Positions 29,546 through 40,107 of a stretch of DNA of 64,000 nucleotides are shown piece by piece; the first letter of the stretch is position 1; each line of letters begins with the position of its first letter. The notes under the pieces are model-generated. The model did no database searches. It saw only the letters and a program-made list of their open reading frames with translations, and was not told where the DNA came from. The translations under genes and the position numbers were made by a program. Origin of the DNA: Simmondsia chinensis (Eukaryota > Streptophyta > Magnoliopsida > Caryophyllales > Simmondsiaceae). The stretch covers positions 33,063,131 to 33,127,130 of the forward strand of contig JAGTTD010000013.1 in assembly GCA_018398585.1 (NCBI GenBank). The letters run 5' to 3'.

Positions 29546-31289
29546 ATTTAAAATATGGTTGTTAAGTGTGAAATAATTTTAAACTAGCGAAATCTCGTGC
29601 GATGTACGGCTGTTTTGTTATTTATAAAATATAATATTTGTAATTTTGACTAAATATTTATACAAATAAAATTTCTATCAAACTTTAAATTTAAAACTAA
29701 AAAATAAATTATTTTTAATCTTTTATTGTTATTAGATTTCTATCAAACTTTAGTTTTTGTTATTTTTCAGTTTTCATCTTTTATTATTTACTTTTTAAAC
29801 TTATTTTTTATTTAGTATATTTCTCCGAAATATAAGAGTAGATTGTTCAAGTATTGTTGCAGTTATGTTATAATTATGATGGAGACACCAATATTGTTAT
29901 AATTATATTTTATTTTAGCAATTTCTAATAAACATCTATCAAATTTTGGAATAGAATACCTAATTTATAAATTTTAAAACTTAGTGATACATCATTGATA
30001 AAATCTTTAGACCTCATTGTGCTTTAATGTATATGTTGAAATGTTATGGTACTTGAATGAGAAATTCTCAAACCTCGATTTACCTAAATGATATACCAAA
30101 ATATAATTGTAGTTAAAAAAGTCATAATACATAATAACTTTGAGTACTATTATTTGCTATTTTTCGCTCGCTCCACCAACAATGCCTGCTCACCATTACC
30201 TCATCTACCTACTGGGCAATGCGCAATACTAATTAGCTTTTTTCATGTTCTGTATATTTTTGTTTAAAAGTATTCTATGTAATGAAATGTTCTTAGTAAT
30301 GAATTTTTATGTTTTATTTTCTAGACTACTTGTATCTTTAAATAAAAAACTATAATTTTACAAAGAAAATATTTATGCAACACATGGAGTTATTTTTCCT
30401 TTCTTAAAATATTTCCAAAGAAACTATAATTTTACAAAGAAAATATTTAATGCTACAGTAAGAACCAAATAATAGTAAGTGTTGAGTTCTTATATTTGTT
30501 TTATTCAATCACAATGTACTCTTTTTGCTTTTTTTTTTTTTTTGTACAATAATGACAATTTATATTTATATTGTGATGTATTTAAAATTTGAACTTTATA
30601 ATTTCTTTGAGGCTTTAACTTTGTATTGGGCCTTCATATGGTTTAATAGATTGCGTAAAGTATTTAATTATTTTTAAACTTTATATTCTAATAACAAAAT
30701 TGTAAAATAAAGAAAATAATAGATAAGGTTTAGAGTAAACTTATCAATATGTGATGTTTGCCAAGCCTCGTTGTAAAAGGTTTGCTTGCTTCTCTCTAAT
30801 AATATCGTATTGTATAAGACGTACAGCTGAAAGTCGGTGAATCAATATTGTTAGCCTAACACTCCAACCTTATTATCTCTTTCTCTTTCTCCCGTTTCTC
30901 CTTTTACATTTTGAAGTAAAACTTGACGAATTCTTTATTGTCTCTCTATCTATCTCTCTTTTTAAGATCATATCTTGTGGAACTATTGAGTAAGATAATA
31001 GATATGAAAGATATTATAAGAAGACTAAAATATGGGTAGTTGGAGAAAAAAAGGTTAGTGGACAATAAATATATTTTTTTATTTGATTTCGCACATTTTT
31101 TTGATATTGTGAAAGATATTATTGGGTGATTAAAGTAGTGATAGTTAGAAAAAAAAATAGTGGGTGGTTAATTTATATTTTATATTTAATTTTGTGCAGA
31201 TTTGGGGATAGGTTTTTCTCTTCTATTTTTTTTATTTTAAGAAAAATTCATAAAGGAACTTGATCTTAAGATATAGTTCAGATAGGTTA
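29546..31289. other. AT-rich intergenic, no gene seen
   Basis: Mostly A/T with a poly-T tract near 30530-30543 and CT-rich runs near 30875-30960. 29584-29610 (ACTAGCGAAATCTCGTGCGA and following) resembles in inverse 52268-52298. No domain or RNA gene is visible. Confidence 0.5.
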
Positions 31290-31987
31290 AATTTTTTTGG
31301 CTTGTTTATATTTTAGTATTTCGATGTTTTTAAAAATAATACAAAAGATTTTGAAAATTTTAAATTAATGAAAACATCTCAAAGTGTTTGTTATATTCAT
31401 AAAAAGACCACTTTTAGGCGTAATGATATCATTTTTCATTGGACAATCGAACGTGGCAAACGCTTTTTTATTAATAATATTGTAAAATTATAAAGCTAAG
31501 GCTCGTAATAAAAAAAATAAATTTGAGGCTCGTAATAAAAAATAATTTTAAAAGGTAAATACAAATTTGAGACTCATAAGAGTTTAAAAATAATTTTAAA
31601 ATTGTATGTTTAGTTTTTAACTATTACATATAAGATATTATATATTTTTTATACAAGTAAAAATATTAGAAAAAAAGTTAAATAAGAATTGGTGCATAAG
31701 TACACATTAGTAATTTGTGTATATTAAGATAAAAATAGTAAGACTACTAACATATAATATAATTAATTATTTTTATTTTTCTCTCAAAATAAAAAATATT
31801 TAATATTATTCATTAGGTATAATTAATTGTATCTCCCAAGATAAGTATTTTGAAGGGTATGTATGAGTAAATTATGTGTATAAATATACTTAAATAAAAA
31901 TTCGTGAGCATTTACCATTAAAAAATATATTTAATATAATACACAAGAAAAAGCTTAAAAAATTTCTCCCAAAATTAAAAAATATTG

Positions 31988-32058
31988 CATTACGTGGGAA
32001 TCGAACCCATGTCAAGCATTTGCTATTTAATAACCATGACCATTAGGCTAACAAGACA
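31988..32058 (-). ncRNA. tRNA-like sequence (SINE head or tRNA relic)
   Basis: The minus strand has a box A (TTAGCCTAATGG) and a box B (GGGTTCGATTCCC) at tRNA-like spacing, and a T-arm stem GGG/CCC around TTCGATT. The outer ends (TGTCTTG and GTAATGC) do not form a convincing acceptor stem, and an anticodon cannot be assigned. A tRNA-derived SINE head is more likely than a functional tRNA gene. Confidence 0.5.
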
Positions 32059-32117
32059 TTAGTGCTGAATTCTCGTAACTAAAACCACTATAAATTAAAT
32101 TTAATAAATGCTGACAA

Positions 32118-32275
32118 TGAACCGCGTTTACTAAACACGGTTCATATAAATTGCGTTTAGTAAATGCATTTAATTTCATTATTAACTGCTTTTTTGGAAC
32201 GCGGTTTATTTGAAATAAACCGCATTTATCAAACGCGGTTTAATGTGAAGTAAATCGTCTTTAAAAATCACGGTT
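32118..32275. repeat. Cluster of inverted AACGCGGTTT motifs
   Basis: ACCGCGTTTACTAAACACGGT (in part), GCGGTTTATTTGAAATAAAC followed by CGC, and TCAAACGCGGTTTA recur in both orientations within 160 bases, giving potential hairpins. Such motif clusters resemble subterminal repeats of plant CACTA-type transposons, but I see no CACTA terminus, so the class is open. Confidence 0.55.
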
Positions 32276-32574
32276 CAACAATAGATATGGAAATATTTTT
32301 TTTTCAGCTTTATTTTTTTTTCAGTATTATTTTCGGAACCGAATCTTAATACATTTATTCTTACATTATAAGTATGAAATTCGAGATATTTTATTATTTA
32401 TAGAAACTATCTGTGCTGCTTAATCTGTTTAAAAATATGGTTATTGAAGGGTATTTTTGTCAATTTTCTGTAACATTAACAAAAAACATTGCTACACCAA
32501 CTCTGTCAACGGAAAATGATGTCATCATGCCGGAAAGATGCCTTTTTTTTAATACAACAAAAAATTAGGGGCAT

Positions 32575-33715
32575 TTTATAAATACGACAAAAACTTAGTT
32601 GTCTTTTTATTAATTCAAAAGGGTCAGAGTCCCAATCAATATTGGGTCCATCAACTAGTAAGGGTGTGTGGTCTGAGATTTTTTGGTTGAGGCCTATGAG
32701 CTTAAAAAGGGCAAAGACAGTGCACCAAATACCATCCATTAAGGCTTTATCAATTCTACTCATTGAGTTCCCTCCGCACCAATGAATTTTCGCCCATTCA
32801 ATGGAAGGTCTAAGAGTGCGGTTTTTGTATGAAATCTTTAAAGGCAATCATGTGTGGTGCAAACTTTTGAAACCTCCCCTATCCTCGGGAGATAAGACCT
32901 CGTTTAAATTTCCTACCATAATGATCGGGAGATTAATGGAATGCTTGAGTTGAGCTAAAATGTCTCGGATTTGTTGGCAATCTAATCTAACACAAGGGGC
33001 ATAAACATTGATAATTGTGCATTTGAACCCATTTGAAAGTTACTCTCCTGAAAAAACAATACATCTAAGTGTCGCAGAGATGTCAGTGACCTTGAAGGAC
33101 TCGGTGTTCCAGACCGAAATAAGTCCATCTAAGACCCCAACTAGCATGCCTGCACCCTCTAACTTTGTGATCTCAAATTCTAGATACAGTTCGTTCATTG
33201 AAAGTCAAACGTTTTAATTTCCTGAATGTACAAGAAATCTGGAGTATGTTTCCTCATCAAAAACAAATGAAGAAGTGCTGATTTCTTTTCCCCTGAATTC
33301 AGCCCATTTTTTTCAAACTAGAATCTTCATTAAATTTAGAGGGCTGGATAGAGAGAATAAAGCTACAAATTCCTGAATGCAATGGGTTCCTCATGTTCCA
33401 TACATTCAATAACCTTAATGATAGACTCAACCTCTCTGTCTAACCTAATTCCTAACCTGGCACAGATTGTGCAAGTTTTTTGGACCTCTGTTCTAAAAGA
33501 TGATTGAACATGATTTCTTAAGGCTCTTCACCAGACCCTCTTCAAAGTTGGGCTCGGGAGATGTTTGGATTGGTGAGGGGTGCCTTGCAATAGGACTGAT
33601 GGGCTCAATTTGGTTTGGTAATGCTTCAGCAGGAGGGGTAATTTGCAAACAAATTTTGTGGCCTAAACAAATTTGGTTTGGCAGGGTATGGGAGAAGAAA
33701 GGAATGAGGTGAGTC
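32575..33715 (-). pseudogene. LINE endonuclease fragment A
   Basis: On the minus strand, upstream text near 33715-33500 (proline-rich, then VKSLKKSC) leads into an endonuclease-like region: IINVYAPC near 33010-32990, the IMVGNLNEVLSPEDRG-type block near 32920-32870, RTLRPSIEWAKIHWCGGNSM near 32815-32750 and SDHTPLLVDGPNIDW near 32690-32640. These are typical of the APE-type endonuclease that opens plant L1 LINE ORF2. Frames are broken. Reverse transcriptase is absent: the homology ends near 32630 and passes directly into repeat R. Confidence 0.75.
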
Positions 33716-34469
33716 TATATAATATCCACGTTTTAATTTTAATGGGCATTTTTGTAGGAAACATGTTAGAATATAAAATTATATTATGAAGCTTTACCCA
33801 TTAGTTTAAAAAAACATGCCAAATTTTACGTTAAATACCTCAATGTCATTGGCACATTAAATTTGAAATGCGCTAGTTGCAATAGCGCATTTTAGAGTGT
33901 CATTTTGCTAAATGTTTTTGCTAACAAGCCAAATTTCAAAAAGTTTTTGTTAAAAAATTTTGGACAATTTTGCATTTGTTATAAGTATAACTCTCTTTAT
34001 CCTTACCCCGTTTACCCAATTACTGAACAAGTGTAACTCATTTACACAATTTACAGAATTTTTGATGACATATTGGCATAACTTATATATATATTGTGAT
34101 TATGTATTATATCTACATTGTTTGTACAAAAATGGTTTTAGATTCTTATAAAAATTTATCAAATTTCAACATAGGGTAATTAGGTGATAAAAATTTTAAA
34201 TCTAGGAATACCCAATTGTATATATTAAAAAGTCAGAAAATATAAGTAATAAATGTTCAAATATCAGGATAACTAAATAATAATTTTTCTATTAATTTTA
34301 ATATTAAGAATGGATGTTAAGATTTAAATTTATGACATCTTGGTCAATAAAACTTGATGCTCTGTTAAAAAAAACAACTACTCAAAAAAATTAAGTTAAT
34401 GAGTTAAGAATTAAAAATAGTTTTATATTCTAAGAGACTAGGATAATCATGCGAATTAATTTTGGGAGC
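33716..34469. other. AT-rich intergenic with an old shared repeat
   Basis: 33830-34280 resembles 21990-22440. A decayed SINE/TRIM-like copy lies at 34318-34440 (TTAAATTTATGACATCTTGG, TTTTATATTCTAAGAG). No gene seen. Confidence 0.5.
34318..34440 (-). mobile_element. SINE/TRIM-like fragment
   Basis: Same family as 63009-63246 and 21355-21480. Degraded box-B-like (TTTAAATTTATGACATC) and primer-like (GATGCTCTGTTAAA) words are visible, with the shared GTTTTATATTCTAA end. Confidence 0.5.
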
Positions 34470-35087
34470 GAACGGGACGAAACGTCACGGGAATCATGCT
34501 AAAAGTCAACAGCAATATTGTTCAAAGGCACTTTCGACCGAATTCGGGGACTTGACTTGGAATAAAAGACTTAAAACTTTTTGAGTTCTTCTTTGTGATT
34601 TCTCCGAACTGTTATTCAAGATGATCTAAAATAAAAAATTATTATTTAAAATAGTCTATTTTAAAAATTAGTTTTTTAAATAACTTTCACATCATTAATT
34701 TAAATTTTTTTTTTAAATTTTGGGTACTTGACATTTTAAACTTTTAAAAATTTTTTATTTAATTTTAATAAATTATAAATTACTAATTAAATTAAATATA
34801 TTAAATATATTCTTATTATCATATTATATTTAGCTTTATAACATGCATTTTAGTTAAATTATATATGTAATTTATAATAAAAAATTTAAATTAAGTTGTT
34901 TATTAAATATTTAATAATTTTTTCTATATATAATTTTTTAATTTACTTATTATTATAGTTATATAATAATAGTTGTTTGCTTATATAATATTTAATATAA
35001 ATTATTATTTTTAAAATTATTATATAGGTACGGTGTAATGCCCCCAACTTTATTATCGAATAGGCTTAAGTTAGAAGGCGTTACACC

Positions 35088-35638
35088 TAGGGATGGCAAT
35101 GGGGCGGGGCGGATACGGGGGGGTGTCTCCTCTATACCTGTACCCGCCGTCCAAATCCTATACCCGTACCCGCCCCATTACCCGCCACAGGTATGAAGTG
35201 GATACCCGTACCCGCCCCGGCGGGTACAAACTCATACCCGTACCCGCCGCGGGTATCCAATGGGTATGCATTACCCGCTCCGTACCCTCTCTAATGTGCG
35301 TAGAAAACGATTATCTGTACATGGTCATATTAGTTATTTAATACTACTTTTAAAATCAATTATATTTTTTTATAACATTGATAAATAATTTGGGTTATTA
35401 AATTTAAACACGTATTTTTTTTAATTTGAAGGTTAATTATGTACAAAATAAAGCGGGTATGGTGGGTATGAGGTGGAGCGGGGCAGGGCGGGTACAAAAC
35501 TATACCCGTACCCGCCCCATACTCGTGGCGGGTACACAGAATCCGTACCCACTACCCACCCCATTTATACCCGTACCTACCCCAAACGGGGCGGGTACCC
35601 GCGGATAGCGGGTTTTACCCGCCCCATTGCCATCCCTA
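35088..35638. mobile_element. hAT-type MITE with GC-rich arms
   Basis: Terminal inverted repeats TAGGGATGGCAATGGGGCGG and its inverse (ending GCCATCCCTA) are flanked by GTTACACC (35080-35087) and GTTACACG (35639-35646). Eight-base duplications and a YAGGG-type terminus are hAT features. The arms are built of repeated TACCCGTACCCGCC-like words and can fold back. No transposase is encoded. It lies inside the solo LTR. Confidence 0.88.
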
Positions 35639-37259
35639 GTTACACGGCCGTGCTACAATGAATCCCAACATCGTAGTACGAAGCCCAAATCTTCTGATCA
35701 AAATTTTCTCAAATTTCCATAAATTTTTCCCAACAAATAGGACATCAAATCCAATACATCATCACCAACGACTTAAATCTAATAGTGCGGAAGCTCAAAA
35801 TTACAATACCTCAAATAGTCCATCATATTCAACTACGAATTTATTTTAATATCTAAACCTTCGAAATTAACACAATGTTCGGAAAAATACGTCGCCTTGC
35901 CTTCCTCGTTCCTCTATAATTGCCATAAACAACTAATCTGAAAAGTAAATGAATTGGGTGAGCAAACAACAAGCTCAGTAAGTACACCACAGTCCCTACC
36001 CGGATCAGGCATATTATTTAAAACAAATAAAATTTCAATCAAAACCAGTAAAATCAATTCATCTTTAAAATCATGTTATGATATCACAAATCAATGTTAC
36101 ATAACTTACTTCATTTCACAAGAAGTCATTCGTAAAACGATCAAAATCTCTTTTATTTTCAACATTCACTAAGAAACATAAATCATCACTTTATACTTTT
36201 AATTACGGCCATCGGACACGGTCTATCCCATACCGGACCGAGCACGACTCTGGAGCATGGTCTGTCCCGTTCCAAACCGAGCTCCTTGGAATCGTTCCGA
36301 GGATCAACGGCTCTGATTTTTCTTCGCGCTTTAAATCAATTTGCAAACGCACTTTGGTAAAACTTCATTCACAAAAGCTTTTTTAGTAAAACTTACAGAC
36401 GCATCGAATACTACGGCCGGTATTATTCCAGCGATAGGGTCACAGATCGACGTTCACATTTCACATATTTGAACCGGTTCTAAGTTGACAGATCCAGTAG
36501 GATCGAACATAGATTTATGTGCCGGTATTATTCCCGCGACAGGGTCACATATCGATTTTTCACATTTCGTATTTCACATTTCACATCGTCGATAGACCCC
36601 AGAGGGTCAACGAAGTTATCTGTAAGCTCTTCCCATAAAACTTTCAAATTCAAATCACAATGTCATAATAATTTCCTTCTATGTAACGACCGGGATTCGG
36701 ACGTCTCCCCTGCGTCGTCATACGTACCGGGATTTGGACGTCTCCCCCTCGTACGCTTACACAGCCGGATTCAAATCACAAGTTCACAATAATTTCCTTC
36801 GAAATTCAAATCACAAGTTCACAATAATTTCCTTCGAAGTTCATATAGTCGCAAAAACTCCTTTGAAATTCACATATTTGTAAAAACTCCTTCGAAATTC
36901 ACCTATTAAATCAATGTATAAACCAATATAATTCAACTCATAAGAGTATAAATCACATAATCACATAAATAATTATGCCCAATCGTATTTTATCAAACCA
37001 ATAAATCATTCAAAATATAAGTCACACAAATCAAGTCATCTAAAACAATTTTCATACTTTACAAACGAGTAGGGGAAGTGGTATACTTACATTCACTAGC
37101 TTAAATCCAACAAATTTAGCTTCTAAGAGGTGGTGACGCAGGCGGGGTGACCGGATCTATACCGGCGAGGAGAGAGAGTCGTGAGTGGTGGAGAGAAAAA
37201 AACCGAGAGGAGAGAGAGAGTCGAGAGGTGAAGGGTGAGGAAATGAGGTTGGGGACTTG

Positions 37260-37271
37260 GGTATTTATAGA
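37260..37271 (-). promoter_or_regulatory. TATA box of the solo LTR
   Basis: The minus strand reads TCTATAAATACC followed within about 30 bases by a pyrimidine-rich stretch (37170-37230 on the plus strand is GA-rich). This is the probable core promoter of the former element and could still start transcription leftwards. Confidence 0.6.
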
Positions 37272-37797
37272 CCCTTCATTCTTGCTTGTCTTGCTCCCTA
37301 TGTACTTGGTCCCTACTTAATTAGCCTTGCTCCCCACTCAATATATGCTTGGTCCCTACTCTTTATATATATGTATATATAATTATTCTTATATTAATTT
37401 ATTAATTATTTACATCCCAATCGAAATAATAGTGACTTCTAGTTGTATTATAATACCTAATTTAGTTCAATTATCCTAGGTGTCATATATTATATTACCT
37501 AGTCCAATTTAATTAGATTGAGTATTACATTATTTCCACCTTAAATAAAAGTTTCATCTACCAAACTTAAATTCTTAATTTAGTTAGACAGGGTATTACA
37601 TAGGGAGGTATTTTCAAAACCAAAATAAAATTTCAAATTTAATGAACTGAAGACTATTTAGATAAATATTTTTTAAAATAGATTATTTTAGATAATATTT
37701 TTTATTTTGAATTATTTTGGACAATGGCTCGATTTTTCCACATATATTTTTTTGTTCAAAAGGGATATGCCTCCTTTCTTGAACACAAATTGCAGCG

Positions 37798-38125
37798 GAG
37801 CTATTGCTCAAAATAGTTTAAAATAAAAAATTATTATTAAAAATAATTTATTTAAAAAATATTTAGCTAAATAGTCTCTACATCAACAAATTTTAAAAAT
37901 TTAATTTTTTTTTAAATTTAAAAATATTTACTCAAATTCAAATTTTTATTATCATGTTATATTTAGTTTTATAATATTTATTATTATGTTATATTTAGCT
38001 TTATAATATACGTTTTTAAAAAAAATTTTAATTTGCTGACACGAAAGCTATTTATGTAATTTTTTTAAAAAAAGAGTCACTTTTGATAATACTTTTTAAA
38101 TTTGGGGCATTTTGGGTAATGGCTC
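37798..38125. mobile_element. MULE-type MITE 2
   Basis: Ends GAGCTATTGCTCAAAATAG and (inverse) GAGCCATTACCCAAAATG match MITE 1. Flanks ATTGCAGCG (37789-37797) and ATTGCGGTG (38126-38134) agree at seven of nine bases. Length 328 bp. The interior shares ATTATCATGTTATATTTAG with MITE 1. P-unit 1 shows a single ATTGCGCCG at the homologous empty site. Confidence 0.82.
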
Positions 38126-38226
38126 ATTGCGGTGAATAGAAAAATTTATTTTGTAGTACTATTGGAAGCGTGGGATGTTACGGAGGAAGAGTTCTTGGAA
38201 ATTCATGTGCTTTTACTCAGGAAACA

Positions 38227-38557
38227 TGTTGGATTACATGTGAATAATGATTGTAATTGAGCCTTTTTTCATATAAAGTAGAGGATTGGATAGTCATGAC
38301 ACGTTAAAGTTTTAGTGTGGTGACTCTGCATGTACACAGAGAGTGTTATATGTTATCTTTAGAGTTGTGGATAATTGAGAGTTGAGACGTTTCATTTAAC
38401 TTTCATTGATATGGTAGATTTATTGGGAACCCTCCGTGGATGTGGGCTCCAATTGAACCATGTCAATTCTAGTGTTCTTGATTTTACTCCTTAATCCCCA
38501 ATTGTGTGTCATGTTATTTTGATTTAGGACTTCAATATTCTTTAGGTGTATCTAACA
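38227..38557 (+). repeat. LTR-like segment of P-unit 2
   Basis: TGTTGGATTACATG to TATCTAACA, followed by the primer-like TGGTATCAGAGC at 38560-38571, homologous to 28351-28708. TGTTGGA/TCTAACA form near-inverted ends. No second LTR is found before GYP-4. Confidence 0.58.
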
Positions 38558-38739
38558 ATTGGTATCAGAGCTCTAACAAATGATATCAGAGCCTAGGTTA
38601 AACCCAAATAAAGGTTTAATAGCCTGTGCGAGATGAGAATCAGTCACCAATGTTAATGATGGTAAATCTAAACAGTGGTTCTGGTGCTGGATCTCAACAG
38701 TAAATGGCAAGATGATGACTATCTTGTTACTGAGTATCA

Positions 38740-39025
38740 TAAGGGCGATAGACTGGGCAAGGGTCTTGACATCGAGGGACTCCATGGAGACGATGGCGGG
38801 CTTATTACAGAAGAGGCTAGCAATGAGTTGGCGCCCCAAGATGAGGAAGCAGTTGCAGGCGATATGGGCCATTTACTTGTGGTGAGGCAAGTATGCTTTG
38901 CGCCAAAGGAAAAGGAGGGATACAGTTGGATAAGGAGTAGCATTTTCCAGACAACGTGCACTGTTGGCGAGAGGATATGCCTCCCAGTGATTGCTTCGGA
39001 AAGTTGTGAGAGAGCAAAGGGAAGG
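38740..39025 (+). pseudogene. Gypsy gag-protease segment inside P-unit 2
   Basis: The frame reads YHKGDRLGKGL, then GDMGHLLVVRQVCFAPKEKE and IFQTTCTVGERICLPVIAS, SESCERA. This parallels GYP-4 (CRKGDRLGKALLINEP) and GYP-3 (LVVRHVCLTLRNEQ, IFQSMCTTGGKVC, VVIDSERCEN). It spans the region from just after the zinc knuckle to the protease active site, where VIASES stands in place of VIDSGS. P-unit 1 has unrelated DNA between the same flanks. It looks like an acquired retroelement segment rather than the unit's own gene. Confidence 0.75.
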
Positions 39026-39385
39026 TGTAAATTACAGAGATGCCAGTAGAAGATCACGGGTGTGCCACTGTGCAAGAGGCGGGGGCTGAGTGCTAGGGAT
39101 GGTGATTTGGTCCAAGTGGAGGAGCGAGAGACTGGATCACTGTACTGAATGTTATATTTGGTGGTCCCGATGCAAATTAGAGTCAGAGAAGGTGGTTTAA
39201 ATGCTGGTGGGAGAACCAACGCCGGCTCGGCGCCCTAAACACACCTCAATGAAACAAAAGGACGCACAAAAGAGGCAGTGCTAGTGCAGCTATGAAGAAA
39301 GGGTTTTTCTTTTGGCTTCAAGGGTAGATTTGCCGGCTTTGAATAACTATTTGCGCGGGGCCCTTGAATTTTGAAACAATTTAAA

Positions 39386-39587
39386 ATCTATGCATGTATT
39401 TAAGGCCAAGTGCCCGAATTCACCAAAATGCTCCGCATGCAGATTCCAGGAGTCATATTGGTTCATCCAATGATATTAAAAAAAAAATAAAACAAAAAAA
39501 AAAAAACTTTAATTAAAAATAATAGCCTATCATTTTTTTAAGAAAAAACAACCTATCATTAAAAAAAAGTAAAATTGAATAAAAAAA
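39386..39587. other. AT-rich spacer
   Basis: A-rich tracts and two similar CCTATCATT words near 39525 and 39551. Nothing else seen. 39583-39587 (AAAAA) is the left target copy of GYP-4. Confidence 0.45.
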
Positions 39588-40076
39588 TGATGCAGCGAGC
39601 TAAGAGCTAGGCATGAGGGGAGCTTGGAGCTTGACGAGATGACATTGGCAAGACTAGGCGGTACCGTGAGGGCTTGCTAGCAAACTTAGCGCAAGGGGAA
39701 GCTTGGCGCAACGCCAACTTCGCCAACTTTGATTATGTCAAGATTCAGCCAATATTTTTGCTAACTTATTTGTTACTTGCCTCTATTTGCTGATTTATTT
39801 TCCTTATTTGTTGATTTATTTACTTTCCAAATTTTGTAAATTTGAATTCAAATTCATTTGTCATCCTCTATATAAAGGAAAAGAGGGGTTAGTTTGGGGT
39901 AGCCAATTAAAATTTTCAATAGATTATTTTCTTCCTTTTGTAATCTCGATTTCTCGACCTGTGAAAAACGAGTTTATGAACCTCTTTTGTTAATTTTATT
40001 CTAGTGTTAATAAAATTCAAAAGGGATGGCCGTTGAACCTTCCCGTACCCCAAAAATCCCATTGCACGCCGCATCA
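39588..40076 (+). repeat. GYP-4 5' LTR
   Basis: 489 bp from TGATGCAGCGAG to CGCCGCATCA, with TATATAAAGG near 39869-39878. The last about 170 bases closely match the GYP-3 LTR; the first about 200 do not. Confidence 0.93.
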
Positions 40077-40078
40077 TC

Positions 40079-40091
40079 TGGCATCAGAGCA
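40079..40091 (+). promoter_or_regulatory. GYP-4 primer-binding site
   Basis: TGGCATCAGAGCA, one T-to-C mismatch to the tRNA-iMet complement, two bases after the LTR. Confidence 0.88.
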
Positions 40092-40107
40092 CAGTTAGCT
40101 TCCTGAA

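Larger units (their letters stand above)
31290..32640. repeat. Repeat R, copy A, split by an insertion
   Basis: 31290-31500 and about 32365-32640 align with 52785-53255: TATATTTTAGTATTTCGATG, TTAATCTGTTTAAAAATATG, AATACAACAAAAA, GGGGCATTTTATAA. The 31500-32365 interval is absent from the other copies and contains the tRNA-like sequence and the CGCGGTTT-type inverted motifs. On the right the repeat joins a LINE endonuclease fragment at the same position as in copy B. Confidence 0.65.
35034..37600 (-). repeat. Solo LTR, large, minus orientation
   Basis: Ends TGTAATGCCCCC and GGGTATTACA (inverted TGTAATrCCC), flanked by TACGG (35029-35033) and TAGGG (37601-37605), four of five identical. On the minus strand a TATA box TCTATAAATACC precedes a CT-rich leader. 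The size, about 2.0 kb once the hAT MITE is removed, and the promoter layout fit a gypsy LTR such as the Tekay/Del group, named here as a suggestion. No internal element region or partner LTR is present, so it arose by LTR-LTR recombination. Confidence 0.75.
34606..37730. mobile_element. MULE-type MITE 1, containing a solo LTR
   Basis: Left end GAACTGTTATTCAAGATGA and right end, inverted, GAGCCATTGTCCAAAATAA match as terminal inverted repeats. Nine-base flanks GATTTCTCC (34597-34605) and GATTTTTCC (37731-37739) agree at eight positions. A 9-bp duplication is the signature of Mutator-like transposition. Without the solo LTR (35034-37600) and one copy of its target repeat the MITE is about 550 bp. 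It has no open frame. Confidence 0.85.
34470..39385 (+). repeat. P-unit copy 2, interrupted by nested insertions
   Basis: Matches 28046-29545 in pieces: 34500-34605, 37731-37797, 38126-38740 and 39010-39385. The gaps are MULE MITE 1 (34606-37730), MULE MITE 2 (37798-38125) and a gypsy-derived internal segment (38740-39010) that copy 1 lacks. Copy 1 confirms the pre-insertion sequence at both MITE sites. Confidence 0.7.

Noticed and set aside
31988..32058. Functional tRNA gene
   Set aside because: Boxes A and B are good, but no acceptor stem or anticodon arm can be drawn with confidence.
36517..36792. 91-codon frame within the solo LTR
   Set aside because: Sequence with repeated GGTATTATTCC and TCGGACG/TTGGACG words inside an LTR; no coding evidence.
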